Below, in pieces: positions 16,796 through 25,292 of a stretch of DNA of 64,000 bases; the first letter of the stretch is position 1; each line of letters opens with the position of its first letter. Location of the stretch: contig VMRT01000009.1 of NCBI GenBank assembly GCA_007713455.1, positions 124,001 through 188,000 of the forward strand, read 5' to 3'. This DNA is from Pseudomonas sp. GTDB taxonomy: Bacteria; Pseudomonadota; Gammaproteobacteria; Pseudomonadales; Pseudomonadaceae. The notes below the pieces were generated by a model. It did no database searches. It saw only the letters and a list, made by a program, of their open reading frames with translations, and was not told the DNA's origin. A program made the translations under genes and the position numbers.

Positions 16796-18802
16796 GTGAG
16801 TGAAACCATACGCGTACCCGACATCGGCAGCGGTGAGGGTGAAGTAATCGAGTTGTTCGTCAAGGTCGGCGACCGTATCGAAGCGGACCAGAGCATCCTG
16901 ACGCTGGAGTCCGACAAGGCCAGCATGGAAATCCCGGCACCCAAGGCTGGCGTCGTGAAGGCCTTGAAGGTCAAGCTCGGCGACCGCCTGAAAGAAGGTG
17001 ACGAGCTACTTGAGCTGGAAAGCGAAGAAGGAACTGACAGCGAAGCGCCGGCGCAAGCCGCGGCCGAGCCTGCCGCTGCCAGCACTGGCGGCCCGACTGA
17101 TGAAGCCGAAGCACCTACGCCTCCGGGAGATGACAATCCTTCAGCCTCCGCCGAGGAAGGCGAGTCGCAGGAAATCAAGGTTCCGGACATCGGCTCCTCC
17201 GGCAAGGCCAGCGTGATCGAGATTTCGGTGAAGGCCGGCGATACCATCGCCGCCGAGCAACCGCTGATCACTCTCGAGTCCGACAAGGCCAGCATGGAGA
17301 TCCCCTCTCCAGCCGCTGGCGTAGTCGAGAGCATTTCGGTCAAGGTGGGCGACGAAGTCGGTACCGGCGACCTGATCCTGATCCTCAAGGGTACCGCCTC
17401 GATCAAGCCGGCAGCGGCCAGTGCTCCGGCCAGCCAGGCACAAGGCCCGGCCAAGGAGAAGCTGACCGAGCAGGCCGCAGAAGCACCGGCCGAAACTGCA
17501 GGCGAGTCCGTGGAGGAGGTTCGTATTCCGGACATCGGTTCCAGCGGCAGCGCCAAGGTCATCGAAGTCATGATCAAGGCCGGCGACAGCGTCGAGGCGG
17601 ACCAGTCGCTGATCACCTTGGAATCCGACAAGGCCAGCATGGAAATTCCGGCGCCCAAGGCGGGCGTGGTGGAGTCGCTGTCGATCAAGGTGGGTGACGA
17701 TGCCAAGACTGGCGACCTGATCCTGACCCTCAAGGTCCAGGGCTCGGCGCCAGCAAAAAAGAACGAGAGCAGGCCGCAGGAGGCCGTTTCCCAGCAGCAG
17801 GCCGTCGCACCGAACAAGCAGGGCGTACCGGAGGCGAAGGCCGCGGCGACGCCGGCTCCGGCCGTCAGCGGTCCGAGCAAGGCCGGCACCAAGGTTCACG
17901 CCGGGCCGGCGGTTCGCATGACCGCGCGCGAGTACGGCGTCGACCTGGCCGATGTTCCGGCCACCGGCCCCAAGGGCCGGATTCTCAAGGAAGATGTCCA
18001 GGCCTACGTCAAAAACATGCTGCACAAGGCCAAGCAGGCTCCGGCCGAAGGTGCCTCGGGCGGTGCCGGCATTCCGCCGATCCCGGCTGTGGACTTCAGC
18101 AAGTTCGGCGAAGTCGAAGAAGTCGCGATGTCGCGCCTGATGCAGATCGGCGCAGCCAACCTGCACCGCAGCTGGCTGAACGTACCGCACGTGACCCAGT
18201 TCGAATCGGCCGACATCACCGAACTGGAGGCTTTCCGCGTCTCCCAGAAGGCTGCCGCCGAGAAGGCCGGCGTCAAGCTCACCGTGCTGCCGTTGTTGCT
18301 CAAGGCGTGTGCGCACCTGCTCAAGGAGCTGCCGGACTTCAACAGCTCGCTGGCGCCAAGCGGCAAGGCACTGATCCGCAAGAAGTACGTGCACATCGGC
18401 TTCGCCGTGGATACGCCGGATGGCCTGATGGTCCCGGTGATCAAGAACGTGGATCAGAAGAGTTTGCTGCAGTTGGCTGGCGAAGCGGCCGAGCTGGCAG
18501 AGAAAGCGCGCAGCAAGAAGCTTTCGCCTGACGCCATGCAGGGTGCCTGCTTCACCATTTCCAGCCTTGGCCACATTGGCGGCACCGGCTTCACGCCGAT
18601 CGTCAACGCGCCGGAAGTGGCGATTCTCGGGGTATCCAAGGCGACGATGCAGCCAGTCTGGGACGGCAAGGCATTCGAGCCGCGCCTGATGTTGCCGCTC
18701 TCGCTGTCCTACGATCACCGTGTGATCAACGGGGCTGCTGCCGCACGCTTCACCAAACGGCTGTCGGAGCTGCTGGCGGATATCCGCACCCTGCTGCTGT
18801 AA
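16796..18802 (+). CDS. aceF: Pyruvate dehydrogenase E2 component AceF with three lipoyl domains
   Basis: 668 residues, starting with GTG 16796 eight bases after CAGGAG. Three tandem lipoyl domains each contain TLESDKASMEIP, with the lipoylated Lys near residues 41, 160 and 282, separated by Ala/Pro/Glu-rich linkers. The peripheral E1/E3-binding domain (VHAGPAVRMTAREYGVDLADVPATGPKGRILKEDV) lies near 365, and the acetyltransferase core ends with YDHRVINGAAAARF. The active-site position usually DHRVxD has Asn, as I recall for Azotobacter vinelandii E2p, so it should be active. Three lipoyl domains resemble Azotobacter and E. coli; P. aeruginosa is recalled with two. Confidence 0.97.
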   Translation: MSETIRVPDIGSGEGEVIELFVKVGDRIEADQSILTLESDKASMEIPAPKAGVVKALKVKLGDRLKEGDELLELESEEGTDSEAPAQAAAEPAAASTGGPTDEAEAPTPPGDDNPSASAEEGESQEIKVPDIGSSGKASVIEISVKAGDTIAAEQPLITLESDKASMEIPSPAAGVVESISVKVGDEVGTGDLILILKGTASIKPAAASAPASQAQGPAKEKLTEQAAEAPAETAGESVEEVRIPDIGSSGSAKVIEVMIKAGDSVEADQSLITLESDKASMEIPAPKAGVVESLSIKVGDDAKTGDLILTLKVQGSAPAKKNESRPQEAVSQQQAVAPNKQGVPEAKAAATPAPAVSGPSKAGTKVHAGPAVRMTAREYGVDLADVPATGPKGRILKEDVQAYVKNMLHKAKQAPAEGASGGAGIPPIPAVDFSKFGEVEEVAMSRLMQIGAANLHRSWLNVPHVTQFESADITELEAFRVSQKAAAEKAGVKLTVLPLLLKACAHLLKELPDFNSSLAPSGKALIRKKYVHIGFAVDTPDGLMVPVIKNVDQKSLLQLAGEAAELAEKARSKKLSPDAMQGACFTISSLGHIGGTGFTPIVNAPEVAILGVSKATMQPVWDGKAFEPRLMLPLSLSYDHRVINGAAAARFTKRLSELLADIRTLLL

Positions 18803-18818
18803 CGGCTGAGCCAAACGA

Positions 18819-18855
18819 AAAACGCCGCATCCTCTGAAGAAGATGCGGCGTTTTC
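18819..18855. terminator. Bidirectional intrinsic terminator after aceF
   Basis: AACGCCGCATC (18821-18831) pairs with GATGCGGCGTT (18842-18852) around a 10-base loop. Four T follow on the plus strand and an A run precedes it, so it can stop both aceEF and the convergent gene ending at 18890. Confidence 0.9.
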
Positions 18856-18889
18856 TATTGTGCAGGGATCACGCGCACCAACTGCTGCG

Positions 18890-19417
18890 TCAACCCTTCT
18901 GCAGATTACGAATCAGAAAAGACAGTGCCTTGGCCAGCTCTTCGGCACCCTGGGGGTCGCGCAGAATGACCAGCAAGGGCAGGCCGTCGATGGGGCTGCT
19001 GATCGAACAACTGAACCCTTGCGCAGGACACTGATATTGCAGATAGGGATCAAGCCCGAATACCGACAGACTGCGGTTGCGCACGGCAACACCGCCGCTG
19101 CTGCTGCGGACTTCCTCGCGTATGCGCAACTCGCCAGGAGAGGCCACGCTCAGCTCGTAGAGAAAGTCCTGCGGATTGGCCTGACCAACCTGATAACCCG
19201 CTCGCAATGCGTAGGTATCGAGCAATCCGTTACTATGCGCGAGCAGCGCTTCGCGATCGCTGCTGGTGAGATAAAGCTTTTTCAATTCAGTGAGATAGCG
19301 AGTCGACTCATCCGAGCCGAACTCCACCACTTCACTCGCGATCAGAGGTGTTCCGATCACGCAGAGAACCGAGACCATCACTAACTTTGCAAGCCGACTT
19401 GTCAGTCCCTGTCGCAT
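18890..19417 (-). CDS. Exported protein of unknown function
   Basis: 175 residues. The N-terminus MRQGLTSRLAKLVMVSVLCVIGTPLIASEVV has two Arg, a Lys and a hydrophobic core followed by a small-residue cleavage region (near IAS-E), so it is probably secreted to the periplasm. The rest is soluble and holds two cysteines in YLQYQCPAQGFSCSI that could form a disulfide. I do not recognise a family. It is convergent with aceF and divergent from the DipA-like gene, with 110 bases between their starts. No function is proposed. Confidence 0.7.
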   Translation of the reverse strand: MRQGLTSRLAKLVMVSVLCVIGTPLIASEVVEFGSDESTRYLTELKKLYLTSSDREALLAHSNGLLDTYALRAGYQVGQANPQDFLYELSVASPGELRIREEVRSSSGGVAVRNRSLSVFGLDPYLQYQCPAQGFSCSISSPIDGLPLLVILRDPQGAEELAKALSFLIRNLQKG

Positions 19418-19527
19418 GATGCACCCTTGCCGAAATTAATATTATTTAGCCATCGTCCTTCGCTGGAACGGCGCCTGGAGCACAGGCCAGCCCGACTCCG
19501 TGGAGCATACTGGAAGCCAACCGCTCG

Positions 19528-22200
19528 ATGAAAATACATACCGATGCCGCCAGCCGTCTGGCGACCGAGGTTGTGACGCAGTTGCCAGTGCCTTCACGGC
19601 TCGGCATGCTGCGTTTCGAGCGCTTGAACGAGTCCAGCTGGACACTGCTTTTTCTCGACCCCGCTTGCGAGCGTTATCTCGGTGTTTCCGCCGGCGACCT
19701 TTGCTCCCTGGTCGACGCCCCCTACGCCAGCCTGATGGAGCCCAGCGTCCGTCACCAGCTACACGAAGAGATTCAGCAACAGCTGACAGGCCGCAGCCAC
19801 TATTCAGTCAGCTATCGACTGCACACGCCTGACGGCGTGCAAGACATCACCGAACTCGGCGAAGTTTGCCAGCAGTATGGTCGCGAGCTGCTCAGGGGCT
19901 ATCTGATGCCCGGACGCCAGCCTGAATCGGATCAGGATCTCAGGGCGCAGAACGCCCGACTGCGCACGGCGCTGCAGCAACATCAGCAAGCCCAGGACGA
20001 ACACATCGAACACATGCTGCGCTCGCGCACCCAGCAGAGCCTGATCGTCAGACTGGCTCGGCATCGCTACGGCTCCGCCAATCCGGAACTGGAAGCGGCA
20101 CAGCTGATCACCCAGGCCGCCTGCGAAGTCTACGAGCTGAACCGCGCGACAATCTGGCATCTGGACGGCACGCGCCTGGAGCCAGTGTCGTGCTACCGAC
20201 TCGACAGCGACCATTACGAAACGCCCTCAGCCCTGGAACTCGCACCCTTTCCCCGCTACTTGCAGGCGCTGCAGAGCGGTCGCGCCGTCGATGCGCAGGA
20301 CGTGTCCCAGGATCACCGCACCTGCGAACTTGACCAGCTTATCTATCGCCCGCAGGGAGTTCGCTCGATCCTGGACGCCAGCATTCGAGTCGGTGGGGAG
20401 GTAATCGGCGTTCTCAGCCTGCAACACACAGGCAAACCGCGCGCATGGCAGGCCGACGAGATCGCCTTCGCCGGCGAGCTGGCCGATCAGTATGCGCAGG
20501 TGCTGGCCAATCAGCAGCGGCTCAGCGCAACCCATATGCTCGGCCTGTTCCAGCGCGCCGTGGAACAGAGCGCCAGCGCCTTCATCCTGGTCGACCGAGA
20601 AGGCCGGGTGGAATATGTGAATCCGGCATTCACCGTCATCAGCCAGTTTTCCTCAGCCGAGGTACGCGGTCAGCGTCTGGCCGATCTGAAGGCTCTGGAA
20701 AACCTCGGCGAGCTGCTGTTCGACACCTCTTCGGTACTTGCCCACAGCAACAGCTGGCAGGGCGAGTTCCGCTCCCGACGCAAGAACCTCGAGCCGTACT
20801 GGGGTCAGCTTTCCATCTCCAAGGTCTTCAATGAAGAAGGCGCGCTGACCCACTACATCGGCATCTACGAGGACATCACCCGCAGCAAACTGGCGCATCA
20901 GCATATCGAGCGTCTGGCCTATACCGACAACCTGACCAACCTGGGCAATCGTCCGTACTTCATTCGCAGCATCGAGGAGCGCTTTGCCGCCGGGGCCGAG
21001 CCCAGGCTCTGCCTGTTGCTGGTGGACATCGACAACTTCAAGCGCATCAACGACAGCCTCGGCCACCAGACCGGCGACAAGCTGCTCACCAGCCTTGCCC
21101 GCCGACTGCGCAACGGACTCAGCCAGCAGGCCGTACTGGCACGCTTTGCCAGCAACGAGTTCGCCCTGCTGTTCGATGACAAGGGACTGGATGAAGGCGT
21201 CCGCCTGGCAGACCAGGTGCTGCGCATCCTCGATAAGCCGCTATTCGTCGACAAGCAGCTGATCAGCGTCAGCGGGTCCCTGGGGCTGGCGTGCTCGCCT
21301 CAGCACGGGCGTGACCCGGAAACGCTGATGAAGCATGCCGGGCAAGCGCTGCACAAGGCCAAGGCGAACGGCAAGAACCAGGTGCAGATATTTACCGAAG
21401 CCCTGCATGCCGAAGCCAACTACAAGCTGTTCGTCGAGAACAACCTGCGCCGTGCGCTGCTGCAGAACGAGTTGGAGGTGTTCTACCAGCCCAAGCTATG
21501 CCTGCATACCGGCCGGCTGCAGGGGCTGGAAGCGCTGCTGCGCTGGAACCATCCGGAAAAGGGCATGATCCGCCCGGATCAGTTCATCAGCGTCGCGGAA
21601 GAAACCGGGCTGATCATCCCGATCGGCAAGTGGGTCGCGCGGGAAGCTTGCCGGATGGGCGTCACCCTTTCCGCGCTAGGCCTTGGCACACCCCAGATCG
21701 CAATCAACCTTTCACCCAAGCAGTTCTCGGATCCTGATCTGCTTGGCACGATCGCCGCAATTCTGCTCGAAGAGCAACTTCCCGCCGCGCAGCTGGAGCT
21801 GGAGCTGACAGAAAGCCTCCTGCTCGAAGCCACCGAGGAAACCCGACAGCAGCTGATCGGCCTCAAGGCGCTCGGCCTGACGCTTGCCATGGACGACTTC
21901 GGCACTGGGTATTCCTCACTGAGCTACCTGAAGAAATTCCCCATCGACGTGATCAAGATCGATCGCAGCTTTATCAAGGACATCCCGGGCAACCAGGACG
22001 ACGTGGAGATCACCTCGGCAGTGATCGCCATGGCCCGCAAGCTGCACCTGAAGGTCGTCGCTGAAGGAATCGAAACACCGGAGCAGCTGAAATTCCTGCG
22101 TCGTCATCGCTGTGATATCGGTCAGGGCTACCTGTTCGACAAGCCGATCCCCGGCAACATCCTGACCGAGGCTCTGCGCCGCTATCCCCAATGGTGCTGA
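19528..22200 (+). CDS. dipA: DipA-like PAS-GAF-PAS-GGDEF-EAL protein, probable c-di-GMP phosphodiesterase
   Basis: 890 residues, no membrane segment. Order: PAS-like (about 20-125), a coiled segment, GAF (about 185-330), PAS (about 335-450, FILVDREGRVEYVNPAF), GGDEF (about 460-620) and EAL (about 635-885). The GGDEF motif is degenerate, ASNEF in RFASNEFALLF, so cyclase activity is unlikely and the domain may bind GTP as regulator. The EAL domain keeps EALLRW, NLSPKQF, ELTES, DDFGTGYSSLSYLKKFPIDVIKIDRSFI and AEGIE, so hydrolysis of c-di-GMP is expected. P. aeruginosa DipA (PA5017), at the same place between aceF and msrA, promotes biofilm dispersal. Confidence 0.9.
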   Translation: MKIHTDAASRLATEVVTQLPVPSRLGMLRFERLNESSWTLLFLDPACERYLGVSAGDLCSLVDAPYASLMEPSVRHQLHEEIQQQLTGRSHYSVSYRLHTPDGVQDITELGEVCQQYGRELLRGYLMPGRQPESDQDLRAQNARLRTALQQHQQAQDEHIEHMLRSRTQQSLIVRLARHRYGSANPELEAAQLITQAACEVYELNRATIWHLDGTRLEPVSCYRLDSDHYETPSALELAPFPRYLQALQSGRAVDAQDVSQDHRTCELDQLIYRPQGVRSILDASIRVGGEVIGVLSLQHTGKPRAWQADEIAFAGELADQYAQVLANQQRLSATHMLGLFQRAVEQSASAFILVDREGRVEYVNPAFTVISQFSSAEVRGQRLADLKALENLGELLFDTSSVLAHSNSWQGEFRSRRKNLEPYWGQLSISKVFNEEGALTHYIGIYEDITRSKLAHQHIERLAYTDNLTNLGNRPYFIRSIEERFAAGAEPRLCLLLVDIDNFKRINDSLGHQTGDKLLTSLARRLRNGLSQQAVLARFASNEFALLFDDKGLDEGVRLADQVLRILDKPLFVDKQLISVSGSLGLACSPQHGRDPETLMKHAGQALHKAKANGKNQVQIFTEALHAEANYKLFVENNLRRALLQNELEVFYQPKLCLHTGRLQGLEALLRWNHPEKGMIRPDQFISVAEETGLIIPIGKWVAREACRMGVTLSALGLGTPQIAINLSPKQFSDPDLLGTIAAILLEEQLPAAQLELELTESLLLEATEETRQQLIGLKALGLTLAMDDFGTGYSSLSYLKKFPIDVIKIDRSFIKDIPGNQDDVEITSAVIAMARKLHLKVVAEGIETPEQLKFLRRHRCDIGQGYLFDKPIPGNILTEALRRYPQWC

Positions 22201-22311
22201 GCGCCAGTCGTTTGCGCAGAACTCTGCGACGCGTGGTAGCCGTGGCGCTTTCACTGACTCCCGGGCTTTTGTAGCCTAGCTCGTCAGCCACCTTCCCCGC
22301 TCGAGGCTCGC

Positions 22312-22959
22312 ATGTCGCTACGCTCGCAGATTCTGATCAACAAACAGGCACTGCCCACCGCCGAGCAGGCCTTGCCCGGCCGCTCGACACCCATACCGGC
22401 CCCCCCCGCCCACTACGTCAATGGCAACCCGCTGCAGCCACCCTTTCCAGCAGGGCTTTGCCAGGCGGTGTTTGGCATGGGTTGCTTCTGGGGAGCGGAA
22501 CGCCGGTTTTGGGAGCAGCCGGGAGTCTGGACGACGGCTGTCGGCTATGCCGGAGGCCTGACCCCGAACCCAACGTACGATGAAGTCTGTTCTGGGCTTA
22601 CCGGGCATACGGAGGCGGTACTGGTGGTCTTCGATCCTCAGCAGATCGACTACGGTACGCTGTTACGCGTTTTCTGGGAGGCTCACAACCCGACTCAGGG
22701 AATGCGGCAGGGTAATGATGTCGGCAGCCAGTATCGTTCGGCGATCTATTGCATGGATGCACAGCAGCGCCGCGAGGCAGAGGCAAGCCGTGAATGTTTC
22801 CAGCGGCAACTAAGCGCAGCGGGCTTTCCGGCCATCACCACCGAGATAGACGATGCACCGCGGTTCTACTACGCAGAGGCCTATCACCAGCAGTATCTGG
22901 CAAAGAATCCTGGGGGATATTGCGGGCTTGGCGGGACCGGTGTGTGCCTGCCGAATTGA
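22312..22959 (+). CDS. msrA: Peptide methionine (S)-S-oxide reductase MsrA
   Basis: 215 residues. The catalytic motif [11 protein letters not shown] lies near residue 58 with the nucleophilic Cys, and the C-terminus [15 protein letters not shown] contributes two recycling cysteines of the Pseudomonas/E. coli long form. It reduces methionine S-sulfoxide in proteins with thioredoxin as electron donor and protects against oxidants. The N-terminal extension of about 45 residues ([18 protein letters not shown]) is normal for this form. It follows the dipA-like gene by 111 bases. The next element, on the opposite strand, is an Rsm-type small RNA. Confidence 0.96.
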   Translation: MSLRSQILINKQALPTAEQALPGRSTPIPAPPAHYVNGNPLQPPFPAGLCQAVFGMGCFWGAERRFWEQPGVWTTAVGYAGGLTPNPTYDEVCSGLTGHTEAVLVVFDPQQIDYGTLLRVFWEAHNPTQGMRQGNDVGSQYRSAIYCMDAQQRREAEASRECFQRQLSAAGFPAITTEIDDAPRFYYAEAYHQQYLAKNPGGYCGLGGTGVCLPN

Positions 22960-23037
22960 TGTCAGGGGAAGTCGGGCTAAGCCTAAGCGGTCGCAAGGCC
23001 GCCTGAATGGCTGACTGCTGGCATAAGAACTAAGCAG

Positions 23038-23066
23038 AAAAGAAAAACCCCGCCGAAGCGGGGCTC
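23038..23066 (-). terminator. Intrinsic terminator of the minus-strand small RNA
   Basis: GCCCCGC TTCG GCGGGGT on the minus strand (stem bases 23048-23053 and 23058-23063, tetraloop 23054-23057), followed by TTTTTC and further T. The T run is only on the minus strand, so it does not serve msrA. It lies more than 300 bases after the stop of the nearest minus-strand protein gene, which first suggested an RNA gene between them. Confidence 0.9.
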
Positions 23067-23172
23067 TGCAGACTGAATCCTGACATCCATGATCGCGCGC
23101 CATCCTGGCGCCGCTCCCCTGTGTGGTCCGTTTTATTGAATTGCGCTTTCCATGCGCCACGTCCTTAAGCAG
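23044..23172 (-). ncRNA. Rsm-family (RsmX/RsmY/RsmZ-like) small regulatory RNA
   Basis: A minus-strand transcript of about 110-130 bases ends at the terminator above. It contains seven GGA motifs: AAGGACG, ATGGAAA, CGGACC, GGGGAGC, CAGGATG, ATGGATG and CAGGATT. Two are in hairpin loops: GCGC-ATGGAAA-GCGC (23143-23157) and GCGCC-AGGAT-GGCGC (23097-23111). GGA in loops is the binding signature of CsrA/RsmA/RsmE, so the RNA should titrate such proteins. Upstream lie two GacA-type activating sites, the hallmark of rsmX/Y/Z genes. The 5' end is uncertain, between 23168 and 23195. It is not at the classic rpoS-fdxA (rsmZ) or dnr (rsmY) locus, so it may be an additional family member. Confidence 0.85.
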
Positions 23173-23224
23173 TAGATTACCGTCAGACCTTGTGAGCCTG
23201 TAGTAGCCATTGTGCATCACGCCT

Positions 23225-23283
23225 TGTAAGCCTTTTCCTACATCGCGTCATCCTTGATGCAGTGCTGTAAGTCCAGGCTTACA
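23225..23283 (-). promoter_or_regulatory. Two GacA-type upstream activating sequences for the small RNA
   Basis: The distal site at 23266-23283 is TGTAAG-N6-CTTACA, an exact match to the consensus for the response regulator GacA. The proximal site at 23225-23242 reads, on the minus strand, TGTAGG-N6-CTTACA with one mismatch. Centres are 41 bases apart, about four helical turns. The proximal site is centred about 60-65 bases before a possible -10 and start near 23170, the spacing usual in rsm promoters; the distal one would suit a start near 23194. Activation by the GacS/GacA system is inferred. Confidence 0.85.
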
Positions 23284-23308
23284 TGGTGCGGTTTTTATGA
23301 CCTGATGG

Positions 23309-23368
23309 GCGGCTTAATCGTTCCGCGTCATGGCCAAATAATTTCATATTGCCTTTAGATTAAGCCGC
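23309..23368. repeat. 11-bp inverted repeat between the small RNA promoter and the dehydrogenase stop
   Basis: GCGGCTTAATC at 23309-23319 and GATTAAGCCGC at 23358-23368 are exact inverses separated by 38 bases of AT-rich sequence; the right arm also forms the palindrome AAGCCGCGGCTT. No T run follows, so it is not a standard terminator. It may end dehydrogenase transcripts through a factor or insulate the small RNA promoter. Confidence 0.5.
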
Positions 23369-23374
23369 GGCTTC

Positions 23375-25153
23375 TCAGAATTGAGCAGCGTCGAGCAGGT
23401 ACAGCGACTCGCTTCCGGCCTTGACCGAAGCGCTCAGCGAATGAATTCGCGGCAACAGGCGAGCAAAGTAGAAACGCGCGGTTCCCAGCTTGCTCTGGTA
23501 GAAGTCGCCTTCATCCTGTTTGGCGAATGCCGCCGCCGCCATGCGTGCCCACATGTACGCATAAGCGGTGTAGCCGAACACGTGCAGGTACTCCACCGAG
23601 GCGGCGCCGATTTCGTTCGGATTCACCTTGGCCTGATCGATGACCCAGGCGGTCAGCTCATCCAGATTGTCCATGGCAGCCTTGAGGGGCTCGGCGAACT
23701 CCGCCAGCTCCGGACCGGCATCAGCGATGAATGCGCGAATTTCATCGACGAAGGCCTGATACATGGTGCCACCACTGCCGACGATCTTGCGCCCAACCAG
23801 GTCCAGCGCTTGAATGCCGTTGGTGCCCTCGTAGATCTGAGTAATGCGGCAGTCACGCACCAGCTGCTCCTGGCCCCACTCGCGGATGAAGCCATGGCCG
23901 CCGAAAATCTGCTGCCCATGTACCGTGGTTTCCAGCCCCATGTCAGTGAGGAAGGCCTTGGCTACCGGTGTCAGCAGCGCCACCTGCGCCTCGGCTCGCA
24001 GCCGCGCCTCGTCGTCGTCGCTGAACTTGGCGATATCGAGCTGCAGCGCGACATAGCTGGAGAACGCGCGACCACCCTCGTTCAGCGCCTTCATGGTCAG
24101 CAGCATGCGGCGCACATCCGGATGCACGATGATCGGATCGGCTGCCTTGTCCTGCGCAATCGGTCCGGTCGGTGCGCGGCTCTGGATACGCTCGCGGGCA
24201 TACTCGATGGCGCTCTGATAGGAGCGCTCGCCAGTCGACAGGCCCTGAATACCGACGCCCAGACGCTCGTAGTTCATCATGGTGAACATCGCTGCGAGGC
24301 CCTTGTTCGGCTCGCCGACCATCCAGCCGGTGGCACCGTCGAAGTTCATCACGCAGGTCGCCGAGGCCTGGATACCCATCTTGTGCTCGATGGAACCGCA
24401 GGACAGCGAGTTGCGCTCACCCAGGGTGCCGTCCTCGTTGACCATCACCTTCGGCACCAGGAACAACGAGATGCCGCGGGAGCCAGCTGGCGCATCCGGC
24501 AGCTTGGCCAGCACCAGGTGGATGATGTTCTCGGTCAGGTCATGCTCGCCGCCGGTGATGAATATCTTGGTGCCGCTGATCTTGTAGGAGCCGTCTGCCT
24601 GCGGCTCGGCCTTGGTGCGGATGATGCCCAGGTCGGTACCGGCATGAGGTTCGGTCAGACACATGGAGCCGGACCAGACACCGGCATACATGTTCGGCAG
24701 GTACTTCTGCTTGAGCTCCTCGCTGGCGTGCGCGTAGATCGACAGGCAGGCGCCGGACGTCAGCATCGGATAGAGGCCGAAGGCCAGGCTGGCGGAGTTC
24801 ATCATCTCCTCAACCTGAGCCGAGATGACCTTGGGCATACCCATCCCGCCGAACGCCGGATCGCCACCGACACCGACCCAGCCGCCTTCGGCGTATAGCT
24901 GATAAGCCTCGCGGTAGCCGGCGGGCGTAGAAACCGCCCCGGCGTCCCAGCGGCAGCCTTCTTCGTCACCGCTGCGGTTGAGCGGCGCGATGCTGTTGGC
25001 GGTGATCTTGCCAGCTTCCTCGAGAATTGCATCGGCCGTCTCGGCATCGACCACTTCGGCTAGCGCTGGCAGCGACTGCCAGAGTTTCGGCGCGTCGAAG
25101 ACTTCATTCAGGACAAAACGCATGTCGCGCAGCGGCGCTTGGTAGTCAGCCAT
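23375..25153 (-). CDS. Acyl-CoA dehydrogenase (FadE-like, about 600 residues)
   Basis: 592 residues. It oxidises acyl-CoA to trans-2-enoyl-CoA with FAD, first step of beta-oxidation. FAD and substrate regions: SMCLTEPHAGTDLGIIRTKAEPQADGSYKISGTKIFITGGEHDLTENI near residue 160, then KMGIQASATCVMNFDGATGWMVG near 265, and the catalytic-base region with HGFIREWGQEQLVRDCRITQIYEGTNGIQALDLVGRK near 425. It has the C-terminal extension of the Pseudomonas large dehydrogenases. ATG 25153 has GAGGA eight bases upstream. By order it equals PA5020. Substrate chain length is unknown. Upstream, two direct copies of TGACCAG (25249 and 25263) are a possible regulator site. Confidence 0.93.
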   Translation of the reverse strand: MADYQAPLRDMRFVLNEVFDAPKLWQSLPALAEVVDAETADAILEEAGKITANSIAPLNRSGDEEGCRWDAGAVSTPAGYREAYQLYAEGGWVGVGGDPAFGGMGMPKVISAQVEEMMNSASLAFGLYPMLTSGACLSIYAHASEELKQKYLPNMYAGVWSGSMCLTEPHAGTDLGIIRTKAEPQADGSYKISGTKIFITGGEHDLTENIIHLVLAKLPDAPAGSRGISLFLVPKVMVNEDGTLGERNSLSCGSIEHKMGIQASATCVMNFDGATGWMVGEPNKGLAAMFTMMNYERLGVGIQGLSTGERSYQSAIEYARERIQSRAPTGPIAQDKAADPIIVHPDVRRMLLTMKALNEGGRAFSSYVALQLDIAKFSDDDEARLRAEAQVALLTPVAKAFLTDMGLETTVHGQQIFGGHGFIREWGQEQLVRDCRITQIYEGTNGIQALDLVGRKIVGSGGTMYQAFVDEIRAFIADAGPELAEFAEPLKAAMDNLDELTAWVIDQAKVNPNEIGAASVEYLHVFGYTAYAYMWARMAAAAFAKQDEGDFYQSKLGTARFYFARLLPRIHSLSASVKAGSESLYLLDAAQF

Positions 25154-25292
25154 GGCAAGGTTCCTCGCAAGACACTGGGTTGCGGCCACTATGGGCCGTT
25201 TCCAGCGAGTCTAACCGAATAACCAGGACAGGATTAAGCGTCTTTTTATGACCAGATAGTTTTGACCAGTCACTATCAATACCGATGCAACC

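Noticed and set aside
17041..17900. Repeated blocks inside aceF as DNA repeats
   Set aside because: They are the three lipoyl domains of one protein; explained by domain duplication.
23041..23066. Terminator for msrA
   Set aside because: The T run is on the minus strand only, so it ends the minus-strand small RNA rather than msrA.
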